NCBI GenBank assembly: GCA_964481435.1
Contig: CAYZTH010000016.1
Span: forward strand, 1 to 20,989
DNA length: 20,989 nucleotides
Direction: 5' to 3'
Source of the DNA: JAPLYB01 sp964481435
GTDB lineage: Archaea; Nanobdellota; Nanobdellia; Pacearchaeales; UBA284
Part shown: in pieces, positions 5,542 to 13,697 of the stretch
How the letters are laid out: every line of letters starts with the position of its first letter
Position numbering within the stretch: position 1 is the stretch's first letter
Notes under the pieces: model-generated
Told to the model about the DNA's origin: nothing
Database searches by the model: none
The model's input: only the letters and a program-made list of their open reading frames with translations
Made by a program: the position numbers and the translations under genes

Positions 5542-7351
5542 ACTCTACAGTCACACTCTTAGCCAAGTTCCTTGGCTGGTCTACATTTAGGCCTTTAAGA
5601 TCTGCAATGTAATAGGCTAGAAGTTGCAGGGGAATGACATTAATTAAAGGAGAGAGTATATCCGAAACTTTTGGAACTTGGATTATATTTTCTGTGAGTG
5701 CAGAGATCTTACTATCTTGTTCGTTTATTATGGCAATTATCTTGCCTCCTCTTGCTCTAACTTCTTCCATATTGCTTAGAATCTTATCGTAGGTATTATC
5801 GTGTGGAGCAAGGAAGACTACGGGCATGTTTTCATCTATTAAGGCTATTGGCCCATGCTTCATCTCTGCTGCAGGATATCCTTCTGCGTGAATATAAGAA
5901 ATTTCCTTGAGCTTGAGGGCTCCTTCAAGAGCAACTGGAAAGTTTATTCCTCTGCCTAAATACAAAAAGTTCTTTGCCTGATTAAATCTCTTTGCAATTT
6001 CAAGAACTCTCTCAGATTCATGGAGAACTTGGTCAATTTTTCCGGGAATTTCGGAGAGTTCAGATAGAAGTGCTTCATCAAGAGGAAGTCCTCTTTTCTG
6101 CCTAAAATATAATGCAAGAATCAATAAGGAAGTTATCTGACAGGTAAAGGCCTTTGTGGATGCAACTCCGATTTCAGGGCCTGCATGAAGATATATGCCT
6201 GTTCCTGATTCTCTTGCAATTGTTGAACCCACAACATTCACTATTCCAAGAACATTCGAGCCTTTTGCTTTTGCTTCTCTCAAAGCTGCAAGAGTATCTG
6301 CGGTCTCACCTGATTGAGAGATGGCAATCAATAGATCTTGTTCGTGCAAAATCGGATTTCTATATCTGAGTTCAGAAGCATAATCAACCTCAACTGGAAT
6401 CTCAAGCAACTTTTCGAAGATGTGCTTTCCAATGAGTGCAGAGTGCCAGCTTGTTCCGCAAGCAGTTATAATTATCCGGGTTATCTTTTCTGGTTCTGTG
6501 TCAAGAATTATTTTTATCTGATTGTTTTTTATTCTTCCTCGTAGAGTATTTTCAATTGACCTTGGCTGTTCAAAAATCTCTTTTAACATGAAGTGTTTAA
6601 AACCTTGTTTTTCAATCTCCTCCAAGTTCCAGTTTATTTCATGAACTTGACTAGAAACTTGTGCGCCATCTAGTTTTTTTATGGTGTAATTATTCCGCGT
6701 TATACTGGCAATTTCCCCATCATTTAGGTATATCACTTTCTTTGTATGATCGAGAATTGCAGAGACATCAGAAGCTATGAACATCTCCTCATTTCCAAGG
6801 CCGATAACAAGGGGGGAACCTTTTCTTGCGGCGATTATTTTGTTTTCTGATTTATGGATAATGGCTAAGCCAAAAGCTCCTTCAAGATATCTAAGGGCCT
6901 TCAGAGTTGCTTGCTCAATATCGCCCTTATAGAAGTGTTCAATCATATGGGCAATTATTTCTGAATCTGTATCTGATTTTATATTATGGCCCTCCTTGAT
7001 AAGAACTTCTTTTAGAGACCTGAAGTTCTCTATGATGCCATTATGAACTATAGAAATATCTCCTTTGCAGTCAAAATGTGGATGAGCATTTATTTCATTC
7101 GGCTCTCCGTGAGTCGCCCATCTTGTGTGTGCTATGCCCAGAGTTCCTTTAAGATTCTTAAGTTCTGGAGCATTTTCGAGTTCTGTAATCTTTCCTTTTC
7201 TTTTTACGCAGGATACACCCTTAGGGTCCAGAGACTTGTCTACAACACATATTCCTGCAGAGTCATATCCCCTGTACTCAAGTCTCTTTAGACCATCAAG
7301 TAGGATAGGAACAGCCTCTTTATTTCCGATATAGCCTATTATCCCACACAT
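5540..7351 (-). CDS. glmS: Glutamine-fructose-6-phosphate aminotransferase (isomerizing)
   Basis: Converts fructose-6-phosphate and glutamine to glucosamine-6-phosphate, the entry step to UDP-GlcNAc and surface glycans. The 603 residues match the family length. The start MCGIIGYIG supplies the N-terminal nucleophile Cys after Met removal. The glutaminase domain (about 1-225) has LEYRGYDSAG, HTRWATHG and the DTDSE stretch. Two SIS sugar-isomerase domains follow (about 285-430 and 455-590), with ACGTSWHSAL, SQSGETADT and AEMKHGPIAL. The C-terminus DQPRNLAKSVTVE is the conserved end carrying the isomerase lysine. A minus-strand TATA box (7371-7380) lies about 25 bases before ATG, so the mRNA is leaderless and no glmS riboswitch is possible upstream. 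It is divergent from pyruvate phosphate dikinase. Products could feed glycosylation of surface proteins such as the beta-helix protein (inference). Confidence 0.97.
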   Translation of the reverse strand: MCGIIGYIGNKEAVPILLDGLKRLEYRGYDSAGICVVDKSLDPKGVSCVKRKGKITELENAPELKNLKGTLGIAHTRWATHGEPNEINAHPHFDCKGDISIVHNGIIENFRSLKEVLIKEGHNIKSDTDSEIIAHMIEHFYKGDIEQATLKALRYLEGAFGLAIIHKSENKIIAARKGSPLVIGLGNEEMFIASDVSAILDHTKKVIYLNDGEIASITRNNYTIKKLDGAQVSSQVHEINWNLEEIEKQGFKHFMLKEIFEQPRSIENTLRGRIKNNQIKIILDTEPEKITRIIITACGTSWHSALIGKHIFEKLLEIPVEVDYASELRYRNPILHEQDLLIAISQSGETADTLAALREAKAKGSNVLGIVNVVGSTIARESGTGIYLHAGPEIGVASTKAFTCQITSLLILALYFRQKRGLPLDEALLSELSEIPGKIDQVLHESERVLEIAKRFNQAKNFLYLGRGINFPVALEGALKLKEISYIHAEGYPAAEMKHGPIALIDENMPVVFLAPHDNTYDKILSNMEEVRARGGKIIAIINEQDSKISALTENIIQVPKVSDILSPLINVIPLQLLAYYIADLKGLNVDQPRNLAKSVTVE

Positions 7352-7370
7352 GTTCTGGTTATAGGTGTTG

Positions 7371-7380
7371 AATATTTAAA
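7371..7380 (-). promoter_or_regulatory. TATA box for glmS (leaderless)
   Basis: TTTAAATATT on the minus strand, centred about 25 bases before the glmS ATG at 7351. There is no room for a leader. Confidence 0.55.
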
Positions 7381-7419
7381 TTCTATGAAAGTCAATCACA
7401 TAATTATTCTTAAGCATAT

Positions 7420-7430
7420 CTTTATAAACA
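7420..7430 (+). promoter_or_regulatory. TATA box for pyruvate phosphate dikinase
   Basis: CTTTATAAACA centred about 35 bases before the ATG at 7460, so the leader is at most about 10 bases. It is back-to-back with the glmS promoter in a 108-base divergent region. Confidence 0.6.
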
Positions 7431-7459
7431 TATTTTTTATTTCTACTTTGTATTAAAAA

Positions 7460-10069
7460 ATGGCAAAATATGTATATTCTTTCGATGAAGGCAGCATTGA
7501 GATGAAGAAAATCCTTGGAGGCAAGGGCGCTAACTTAGCAGAGATGACTAAAATTGGCTTGCCTGTACCTGCGGGATTTACCATCTCTGTAGAGGTCTGT
7601 GATTATTTTTTGAAAAATAATAAAAAATATCCTGAAGAGCTTAAGAAACAGGTCGATGATTCTTTGAAGAAGCTTGAGCAGAAGATGGGAAAGAAATTTG
7701 GAGACAGAGAAAATCCTCTTCTTCTCTCAGTGAGATCGGGGGCAGTTGCTTCAATGCCCGGCATGATGGAGACCATCCTTAACTTAGGATTAAATGATGA
7801 AACAATCTCCGGATTAATCAAAAAAACCGGAAACGAAAGATTTGTGCTTGATTCGTATAGACGATTTATACAGATGTTCGGAGATGTTGTTCTGGGAATA
7901 GATATAAGAAAATTTGAGGATATCCTTGAAAATAGAAAGGACACAAGGGGGATTGAGTTAGATATGGACCTAAATGCCGAAGACTTGAAGACCATAATCA
8001 ATGACTATAAGGGGCTTGTAAAAAAATCAACTGGAAAAGAATTTCCAAATGATCCAAGAGAACAGCTACAGATGTCTATTGATGCTGTCTTTCTATCATG
8101 GAACGGTGCAAGAGCAGTGAAATATAGGGAGCTTAATGACCTTAGGGATTTGCTTGGAACAGCCGTAACTGTTCAAGCAATGGTATTCGGAAATCTTGGT
8201 TCGAGTTCAGGAACAGGTGTTGCCTTCACAAGAAATCCAAGTACTGGAGAGAATGAATTCTATGGAGAGTATCTGATGAATGCTCAGGGCGAGGATGTTG
8301 TGGCAGGTATAAGAACACCAAATCCACTCTCTGTCCTGAAAAAAGACAATCCAAAAATATATGATGAACTTGTTAAAATAAGAGATAAACTTGAGAAACA
8401 CTATAAAGATATGCAAGACCTTGAGTTCACAATTCAAGAGGGGAAGTTATATATCTTGCAGACAAGAAATGGAAAAAGAACCGGGGCAGCTGCTGTCAAA
8501 ATAGCAGTGGATATGTTCAAAGATAAATTAATCTCAAAAGAAGACGCAATCAAGAGAGTTGATCCTGCACAATTGAATCAATTACTGCATAAAAGAATTG
8601 ACCCTGTTGCTAAAGAAAAAAATCAGCCCATCTCAAGAGGATTGCCAGCAAGTCCGGGAGCTGCTGTCGGAAGAATAATTTTTAACAGCGAAGATGCGGT
8701 TATCTGGAATGACCGGAATGAAAAAGTCATCCTTGTCCGGCTTGAAACAAGCCCGGAAGATATCGAAGGAATGCATATAGCCAAAGGTATTTTAACATGC
8801 CGTGGAGGAATGACCTCTCATGCAGCAGTTGTTGCAAGAGGTATGGGAAAATGCTGTATTGTTGGATGCTCTGAACTTGAAGTAGATGAAAAAAATAAGA
8901 AAGCCCATATTAAAGACTTAGTTCTTAATGAAGGAGATTATCTAACTTTGGATGGAACAACAGGGGAGTTTTACCCAGGAACATTATCGGTTATAAACCC
9001 TGAACTTACTGGAGAGTTTGCAGAATTAATGAAATGGGCCCAAGAAATAAAAAAAATGGGGGTCCGAGCAAATGCAGATAATGGAAAAGATGCTAAAATC
9101 GCAAGAGATTTTGGCGCTGAAGGTATTGGATTATGCAGAACCGAGCATATGTTTTTTGAAGGAGATAGAATAAATGCTATGAGAGAGATGATTCTAGCTG
9201 ATACCGAAGAGAGCAGAAAAAAAGCTCTGAACAAGCTCCTACCTTATCAAAGAGAGGATTTTGAGGGAATATTTGAAGCAATGAACGGGTTGCCCGTAAT
9301 TATAAGGTTCTTGGATCCTCCGCTTCATGAATTCTTGCCAAAAGAAGATAAAGAAATCAATGAACTCGCAAAAATATCTGGAATTTCTGTTCAAAAAATC
9401 AAGACAAAAATCACTGAATTGCATGAATTCAATCCCATGCTTGGATTCAGAGGATGTAGACTTGGAATAGTATATCCTGAAATATCTGAGATGCAAGCAA
9501 GAGCAATTTTCGAAGCTGCTTTAAACGCAAAAAAGAAAGGAATCGAAGCTCTTCCTGAAATAGAAATCCCAAATATAATCCATCTTAAAGAATTCAAAAC
9601 AATAAAAGAAATCGTAAAAAGAGTTGCAAAAGAAACAGGCGCCGATAGCAAGATAGATTATAAAATAGGAACTATGATTGAATTCCCAAGAGCCGCAATT
9701 ATTGCAGACGATCTTGCAAAAGAAGCGGAGTTCATGAGCTTCGGAACGAATGACCTCACCCAAACCACCCTAGGGTTCTCAAGAGATGACTCTGGAAGAT
9801 TCATTCCGTCCTACCTCGCAAAAGATATCTTCAAGAAAGACCCATTCCAGACAATTGATCAAGAAGGTGTTGGAAAGATTATGCAGATATGCGTTGAAAA
9901 AGCAAGATCTGTTAAAAAAGATATGGACATTGGAATCTGCGGAGAGCATGGCGGAGATCCTGCAAGTGTCAAATTCTGTTATAAAATAGGATTATCAAAT
10001 GTTTCTTGCTCTCCTTTTAGGGTTCCTATCGCAATTCTTTCTGCAGCGCAGGCAGTGCTTGAGAAATAA
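7460..10069 (+). CDS. ppdK: Pyruvate, phosphate dikinase
   Basis: Interconverts PEP + AMP + PPi and pyruvate + ATP + Pi. The 869-residue length is typical. Order: N-terminal ATP-grasp domain (about 1-340) with GGKGANLAEM, the PVPAGF turn and SVRSGAVASMPGMM; swivelling phosphohistidine domain with TCRGGMTSHAAVVARGMG, catalytic His454; C-terminal TIM-barrel PEP/pyruvate domain with GIGLCRTEHMFF, GFRGCRLG, FGTNDLTQ and GICGEHGGDP, acid/base Cys827. All key residues are present. SVRSGA with an intact MPGMM loop indicates the PPi-using dikinase rather than the PEP synthase branch. In fermentative archaea it can run towards ATP in glycolysis, or towards PEP for gluconeogenesis; the direction is not visible here. 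It has its own promoter and stands alone, divergent from glmS. Confidence 0.97.
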   Translation: MAKYVYSFDEGSIEMKKILGGKGANLAEMTKIGLPVPAGFTISVEVCDYFLKNNKKYPEELKKQVDDSLKKLEQKMGKKFGDRENPLLLSVRSGAVASMPGMMETILNLGLNDETISGLIKKTGNERFVLDSYRRFIQMFGDVVLGIDIRKFEDILENRKDTRGIELDMDLNAEDLKTIINDYKGLVKKSTGKEFPNDPREQLQMSIDAVFLSWNGARAVKYRELNDLRDLLGTAVTVQAMVFGNLGSSSGTGVAFTRNPSTGENEFYGEYLMNAQGEDVVAGIRTPNPLSVLKKDNPKIYDELVKIRDKLEKHYKDMQDLEFTIQEGKLYILQTRNGKRTGAAAVKIAVDMFKDKLISKEDAIKRVDPAQLNQLLHKRIDPVAKEKNQPISRGLPASPGAAVGRIIFNSEDAVIWNDRNEKVILVRLETSPEDIEGMHIAKGILTCRGGMTSHAAVVARGMGKCCIVGCSELEVDEKNKKAHIKDLVLNEGDYLTLDGTTGEFYPGTLSVINPELTGEFAELMKWAQEIKKMGVRANADNGKDAKIARDFGAEGIGLCRTEHMFFEGDRINAMREMILADTEESRKKALNKLLPYQREDFEGIFEAMNGLPVIIRFLDPPLHEFLPKEDKEINELAKISGISVQKIKTKITELHEFNPMLGFRGCRLGIVYPEISEMQARAIFEAALNAKKKGIEALPEIEIPNIIHLKEFKTIKEIVKRVAKETGADSKIDYKIGTMIEFPRAAIIADDLAKEAEFMSFGTNDLTQTTLGFSRDDSGRFIPSYLAKDIFKKDPFQTIDQEGVGKIMQICVEKARSVKKDMDIGICGEHGGDPASVKFCYKIGLSNVSCSPFRVPIAILSAAQAVLEK

Positions 10070-10104
10070 AGATAGAAGGGTTATATTCTAATTAAAAGAT
10101 TTAT

Positions 10105-10143
10105 CAAGGTTTATGTGCGCTTTAGTTTCATTAATGCGCTTTG
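10105..10143. repeat. Left copy of a GCGC element upstream of Nudix gene 1
   Basis: Contains two GCGC cores about two helical turns apart (GTGCGCTTTAG and TTAATGCGCTTTG). The last 13 bases (10131-10143, TTAATGCGCTTTG) are the exact reverse complement of 10729-10741 upstream of Nudix gene 2. Homology extends imperfectly to about 36 bases. It may be an operator shared by the two Nudix genes, or arms of a small mobile element. Confidence 0.5.
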
Positions 10144-10186
10144 TTTAGAACAGAAACATTTTTAATTTAAGATACGTCCTGAATCC

Positions 10187-10684
10187 ATGAATATCTCTAA
10201 ACATATCCCAAAACCCAAAGCAAAGTATCAGCTGAGCTGTGGACCAATTATTTTTCATGTCCATGAGGGAAGGCCCCATTTTCTTCTAGTTAAGTATCCA
10301 ACATACTGGGGCTTTGTTAAGGGAATTGTTGAGCCTGGAGAAACAGAAGAGATGACTTCTTTTAGAGAGGCTTTTGAAGAAGTTGGCTTGGGAGACTTGC
10401 AATTTATTCCAGGTTTCAGAGAAGTTGCAAAGATGTATTTCCGAGACCCCCATGATAAAAATCAGATGATACGAAAAGAAGCTGTTTTTTTATTGGCCCA
10501 AACATGGCAGTGGAATGTCAGGATAAGTCACGAACACGAGGATTTCAAGTGGTGCACTTTTGAGAAAGCACTTGCAATTGTAAGAGTAAGGGGCGTCAAA
10601 AAACTTCTTGCTGATGCTAATTATTTTGTTGAAAAGAATTTTGATCTTAACCTTGGAATCTTGAAACAGAGGGCGATGAAATAG
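10187..10684 (+). CDS. Nudix hydrolase, Ap4A-hydrolase-like (copy 1), 165 aa
   Basis: Residues 46-68 hold a perfect Nudix box (G-x5-E-x7-REAFEEVGL), the Mg-binding helix that cuts a nucleoside diphosphate linked to another group. The context around the box (YWGFVKGIVEPGE, then RKEAVFLLAQ and SHEHEDFKW) is that of the bis(5'-nucleosyl)-tetraphosphatase/MutT-like branch, so diadenosine polyphosphates are the best-guess substrate. A TATA-like TTTTTAATTTAAG about 25 bases before ATG suggests a leaderless transcript. A second, clearly paralogous Nudix gene follows after 181 bases; the tails match (KKLLADANYFVEKNF here, KEVLKKANEFVKRTF there). A GCGC element lies upstream of each. Substrate choice is inference. 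Confidence 0.88.
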   Translation: MNISKHIPKPKAKYQLSCGPIIFHVHEGRPHFLLVKYPTYWGFVKGIVEPGETEEMTSFREAFEEVGLGDLQFIPGFREVAKMYFRDPHDKNQMIRKEAVFLLAQTWQWNVRISHEHEDFKWCTFEKALAIVRVRGVKKLLADANYFVEKNFDLNLGILKQRAMK

Positions 10685-10728
10685 TTCTTTCCAGGGGTAT
10701 GTGGTATATCGCACATTTTTAGAGAAGC

Positions 10729-10765
10729 CAAAGCGCATTAAAGTAAATTGAGGCGCATAATATTT
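10729..10765. repeat. Right copy (inverted) of the GCGC element, upstream of Nudix gene 2
   Basis: CAAAGCGCATTAA (10729-10741) is the exact reverse complement of 10131-10143. A second core, GGCGCATAA, follows at about two helical turns, as in the left copy. A third, weaker relative (CAAGCGCCTTAA, 10829-10840) sits closer to the second Nudix start. Confidence 0.5.
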
Positions 10766-10865
10766 TTTTCTTTCACAATAACATTCAAATATAAATCATA
10801 TACAAAAGTATAGAAAAGATTAAAAAAGCAAGCGCCTTAAAAATCTTATAAAAAAGAAGGTAAAA

Positions 10866-11324
10866 ATGTTAACAGAAAAATCAGTTGGGATAGTCCTAAT
10901 TAAGAGAGAGACAGATATAAGATTCTTGATCCTTTATAGAAAAGCAAATGCTAACTTCAAAGAAGCTTGGGAATTCCCAAAGGGCATTGTTGATAAAAGC
11001 GAGACAGAGATGCAGACTGCTGTAAGAGAACTTGGAGAAGAGACCGGATTGCTTGCCAAGGATATAAAATTCCTGCCAGAATTTCACGATAAGATCTCAT
11101 ATTTCTTCAGAAATCAGAGTCAAGAGCTTGTTAAGAAAGAAGTCTCTTTTGTGCTTGCACAAACAAACAAGTCAGAGATCAGACTTTCATCAGAACATGA
11201 TGCGTATAGATGGGCTCCCTATCTTGAGGCTTGGGAACTCCTGTCTCAGAACAACACAAAGGAAGTCTTGAAAAAAGCGAATGAGTTCGTTAAGAGAACA
11301 TTCAGGCAGAAGACAATATTCTAA
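10866..11324 (+). CDS. Nudix hydrolase, Ap4A-hydrolase-like (copy 2), 152 aa
   Basis: Residues 40-62 form a perfect Nudix box (G-x5-E-x7-RELGEETGL). The flanks WEFPKGIVDK and the later EHDAYRWAPYLEA are typical of the Ap4A-hydrolase/MutT-like group. It is shorter than copy 1 and starts directly at the first beta strand (SVGIVLIKRE), as is usual for the family. GAAGG lies 6 bases before the ATG, and a TATA-like AATATAAATC at 10788-10797 is a possible promoter, so it probably has its own leadered transcript. Two paralogues side by side suggest either different substrates or different conditions of expression; the sequence does not decide. Confidence 0.88.
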   Translation: MLTEKSVGIVLIKRETDIRFLILYRKANANFKEAWEFPKGIVDKSETEMQTAVRELGEETGLLAKDIKFLPEFHDKISYFFRNQSQELVKKEVSFVLAQTNKSEIRLSSEHDAYRWAPYLEAWELLSQNNTKEVLKKANEFVKRTFRQKTIF

Positions 11325-11347
11325 TTCTTTATTTAGTCTCTCAAAAA

Positions 11348-11358
11348 CTTTATAAAAC
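11348..11358 (+). promoter_or_regulatory. TATA box for the intron-containing tRNA
   Basis: CTTTATAAAAC centred about 33 bases before the tRNA 5' end at 11386, the expected spacing for a tRNA gene with a short 5' leader. Confidence 0.6.
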
Positions 11359-11385
11359 AACAATAGCTGATTAATTTATGGATGT

Positions 11386-11500
11386 GAGCCTGTAGCTCAG
11401 CCTGGTTTTAGAGCAACGGTCTTATAAGACCACAACTCATCCTGAGTTGGTATGTTCTAAAGAAAGCCGTAGGTCCTGGGTTCAAATCCCAGCAGGCTCA
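11386..11500 (+). tRNA. tRNA with anticodon UAU (Ile), 38-nt intron at 37/38
   Basis: Acceptor GAGCCTG pairs with CAGGCTC, discriminator A, no encoded CCA. D stem GCTC/GAGC; T arm CTGGG-TTCAAAT-CCCAG; variable loop AGGTC, so it is class I. Anticodon stem ACGGT (11416-11420) pairs with GCCGT (11466-11470). Removing 11427-11464 leaves the seven-base loop CTTATAA, anticodon TAT, reading AUA. The mature length is 77. Most archaea read AUA with a CAU-anticodon tRNA modified to agmatidine; a genuine UAU tRNA is rare. A splice two bases earlier would give UAA (Leu), but the short variable loop excludes tRNA-Leu. The intron contains a perfect CAACTCA/TGAGTTG hairpin; the central helix of the splice motif is imperfect (CTT pairs AAG, fourth pair A-A). 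Confidence 0.85.
11427..11464 (+). other. tRNA-Ile intron, canonical position 37/38
   Basis: Starts directly after the purine following the anticodon and ends before A38. The hairpin CAACTCA-TCC-TGAGTTG (11432-11448) forms its core. The flanking TCTTATAAGA (11420-11429) is itself palindromic, which makes the exact bulge pairing ambiguous. Confidence 0.65.
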
Positions 11501-11550
11501 TTCCATTCTATTACAATAATCTTTTTAAACTTTAAAAGAAGATAAATATA

Positions 11551-11904
11551 ATGGGAAGAAACCTAATTGTTGGACTTGCTTTGCTTGTTTCTGTTTTAGC
11601 TACTGGAATTATTGGAGGTTGTGCAGCTACACCTAAACTGATACAACAAAAGAGAGATGAAGCGGCCATTATCTTTAGACCTTCTGGAAAAGACCTAAGG
11701 AGAGATATTGAGAATGCAATAAGACAATACCGGGGGACTCACAATATGCCCGACAATAAAAGAGGGTATGGGCATAATAGAACAGTTCAACCAGATACTT
11801 CATATTTACGAGAGTGTGTAGATGATGCAATGAAAAGATTAACAAGATATGGTCGCGAGTTTATGATTTATGTACCTGCTCAACCATGTAACCACCAGAA
11901 TTAA
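11551..11904 (+). CDS. Small lipoprotein-like secreted protein, 117 aa, unknown function
   Basis: Residues 1-24 are a signal peptide ending in a lipobox-like IIGGC, with Cys24 as the probable lipid-modified residue, so the protein is likely anchored on the outer face of the membrane. The rest is short and charged (KRDEAAIIFRPSGKDLRRDIENAIRQ), with two more Cys (one in LRECVDD, one four residues from the C-terminus) that could form a disulfide. No family is recognised. A TATA-like TTTTTAAAC at about 11522-11530 predicts a leaderless mRNA. It is convergent with aIF5B, with only 6 bases between the two genes. Arg and His content is higher than in the Lys-rich neighbours, which hints at a different history, but the gene is too short to be sure. 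Confidence 0.65.
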   Translation: MGRNLIVGLALLVSVLATGIIGGCAATPKLIQQKRDEAAIIFRPSGKDLRRDIENAIRQYRGTHNMPDNKRGYGHNRTVQPDTSYLRECVDDAMKRLTRYGREFMIYVPAQPCNHQN

Positions 11905-11910
11905 AGATAA

Positions 11911-13656
11911 TTAGATTCCCCAAGTTGGTTTCGTTTTTCTCTTAATCTCAGCTATTTCTTGCAACAAAGAAATTTCGTCTTGATTAAGATATTTCTTGTT
12001 TTCTTTTAGTTTAAGGAATTCTTCTGCATTCAAAGAAGCATAAAGATAGTCATCTTCTTGAATCTGTCTTCCGAAGGTTATGTTTGGCAAGGACATTGCA
12101 ATTTCCTGGCCTACTTGGGCTTGGTCAACATTTTTTCCTTCGGATTGTATACCTTTGACCTTATCTACATTATTCCCCTCTTTGTCCATTAGAGTTATTC
12201 CTGGTTTCAGAATTCCTGCTTCAATTCTGATTCCAAATATTGCGGGCTTGCTCTGCCTAAAACATGAATTTCTCAGAATTTTTATCTTAACGGGCCAAGT
12301 AAGGCCTTGAAGTTTTTTTCTTTCTATTTCAAGAGCCTTTGCTTTAGACCATGCATCTAGCTGTTCAATAATATGATAGATAACCTCATTGGTAATTATT
12401 TTTATTCCCTGACTCTGCGCTTGTTCATTTTCAGGCTCGGATTTTACGTTAAAACCAACAATGACTTGATTCATATCGTTGAATGATTTAGCAAGAGAAA
12501 CATCAGACTGCATAATATCTCCTATTGAAGCCCTAGATACATTAAATCTCGCTTTTCTCAATAACAATAGAAGTGCTTCTAGTGATCCTAAGGAATCTGC
12601 CTTAGCAATTATGCCCTCTTTATCAGTCTCTATTGATGCTGAGACTTCTCTCTGAATTTTTTGCTTTGCTTCTTCAATATCTTTTTTATTCTTTGAATTC
12701 ACAACAACAAAAGGCATTCCGGGGACTAGGGCTTGAGTTGCTTCAGAAGGAAATTGCATTCTTATTCCGGCTGCTGCTGAAACTTCATCTGCAGTTTCAT
12801 AACCTTTTCCAAGAGGTTGGGCTTTGAATAAAGCTCGAATTTTTGTGTCTATTGCACTATCAAGAGTTGCTATAATCAAAGTGTCTGTTTTCTTTAGTAT
12901 CCCATCATAAATAATTGCTTCACAATAAGTTATTTTTTCTTTTTTTATTTCGAGTATTGTTCCTTTTGTTTCTTTTCCTAGTTCAAGCTTGTCCATCAAG
13001 AACCTTTGGGATAAGCCGGCTAACATGGATAAAAGCTCAGGAAGTCCTTCCCTTGTTTTAGCAGAACAGGGAACTAGAGCAAGTTGTTTCTCGAATTTTG
13101 AAATCCTAAAAAATAAGTCAGAATCAAAACCATAATTTGTCAGGGCAGCAACAATTCTGTAGAGTTTTTTGTCAAATTCTCTTTTTACATAGTCTGGCTG
13201 CTTATCTAGGTCTTCGACAAGATCCGGAGAGACTTGACGCCAGCCATTTATGGCATCAATCTTATTCAGGGCAACAATGAAAGGAACTTTACTTGACTTA
13301 AGAATCTCTATTGTTTCTTTAGTCTGCTCCATTAATCCTTCATTAATATCAATTACCAGAATAGCGATATCTGCCAAGCTTCCGCCAATTTTTCTTAAAT
13401 TTGTAAAGGCAGCATGTCCAGGAGTATCAATAAAAAGAAAACCGGGAATCTCTAGTTTAATCTTATATTTTTCAAGAACTTTTGAACATCTTTCTCTTAG
13501 AATAGATGATGGAACAGAAGTAAAGGATATTTTTTGGGTTATTAGGCCTGCTTCTTTTGAAGCAACACATGTTCCTCTGATAGAATCTAGGATAGTTGTC
13601 TTGCCATGGTCAACATGACCTGCTACAGTTATTATTGGGCACTTGAGATTTGTCAT
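11911..13656 (-). CDS. infB: Translation initiation factor aIF5B
   Basis: GTPase that promotes subunit joining and initiator tRNA placement; the archaeal/eukaryotic eIF5B homologue of bacterial IF2. The 581 residues are close to the archaeal norm and no intein is present. The G domain shows GHVDHGKTT (G1, residues 13-21), DTPGHAAF (G3), NKID (G4) and SAKT (G5). Domains II to IV follow: a beta-barrel around ETKGTILEIKKEK, a domain III with KADSLGSLEALLLLL, and a C-terminal barrel with PVKIKILRNSCFRQSKPAIFG. A minus-strand TATA-like TTTTTTAAG near 13677-13685 lies about 25 bases before ATG, so the transcript is leaderless. The MEMO1-family gene lies 41 bases upstream in the same direction; each seems to have its own promoter. 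Confidence 0.97.
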   Translation of the reverse strand: MTNLKCPIITVAGHVDHGKTTILDSIRGTCVASKEAGLITQKISFTSVPSSILRERCSKVLEKYKIKLEIPGFLFIDTPGHAAFTNLRKIGGSLADIAILVIDINEGLMEQTKETIEILKSSKVPFIVALNKIDAINGWRQVSPDLVEDLDKQPDYVKREFDKKLYRIVAALTNYGFDSDLFFRISKFEKQLALVPCSAKTREGLPELLSMLAGLSQRFLMDKLELGKETKGTILEIKKEKITYCEAIIYDGILKKTDTLIIATLDSAIDTKIRALFKAQPLGKGYETADEVSAAAGIRMQFPSEATQALVPGMPFVVVNSKNKKDIEEAKQKIQREVSASIETDKEGIIAKADSLGSLEALLLLLRKARFNVSRASIGDIMQSDVSLAKSFNDMNQVIVGFNVKSEPENEQAQSQGIKIITNEVIYHIIEQLDAWSKAKALEIERKKLQGLTWPVKIKILRNSCFRQSKPAIFGIRIEAGILKPGITLMDKEGNNVDKVKGIQSEGKNVDQAQVGQEIAMSLPNITFGRQIQEDDYLYASLNAEEFLKLKENKKYLNQDEISLLQEIAEIKRKTKPTWGI

Positions 13657-13697
13657 GAAAGAACAGGATAAGAGGACTTAAAAAAGTTGTGCAAAAC

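Noticed and set aside
7351..7460. A glmS riboswitch/ribozyme in the glmS leader
   Set aside because: The TATA box lies only about 25 bases before the start codon, so there is essentially no leader, and glmS ribozymes are bacterial.
7603..8001. Minus-strand ORF of 132 codons inside pyruvate phosphate dikinase
   Set aside because: No start signals, Ser/Phe-rich antisense composition, and the plus-strand gene has all catalytic motifs.
10105..10765. Inverted repeats flanking the first Nudix gene as terminal repeats of a transposon
   Set aside because: No transposase, no target-site duplication visible, and the cargo is an ordinary Nudix gene; operator or promoter elements fit better.
11421..11465. 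Reading the intron-containing tRNA as Leu(UAA)
   Set aside because: That needs splicing between anticodon bases, and the variable loop has only five bases, whereas tRNA-Leu has a long variable arm.
13250..13618. Plus-strand ORF of 122 codons opposite the aIF5B G domain
   Set aside because: Antisense to highly conserved GTPase motifs and without a ribosome site or TATA box.
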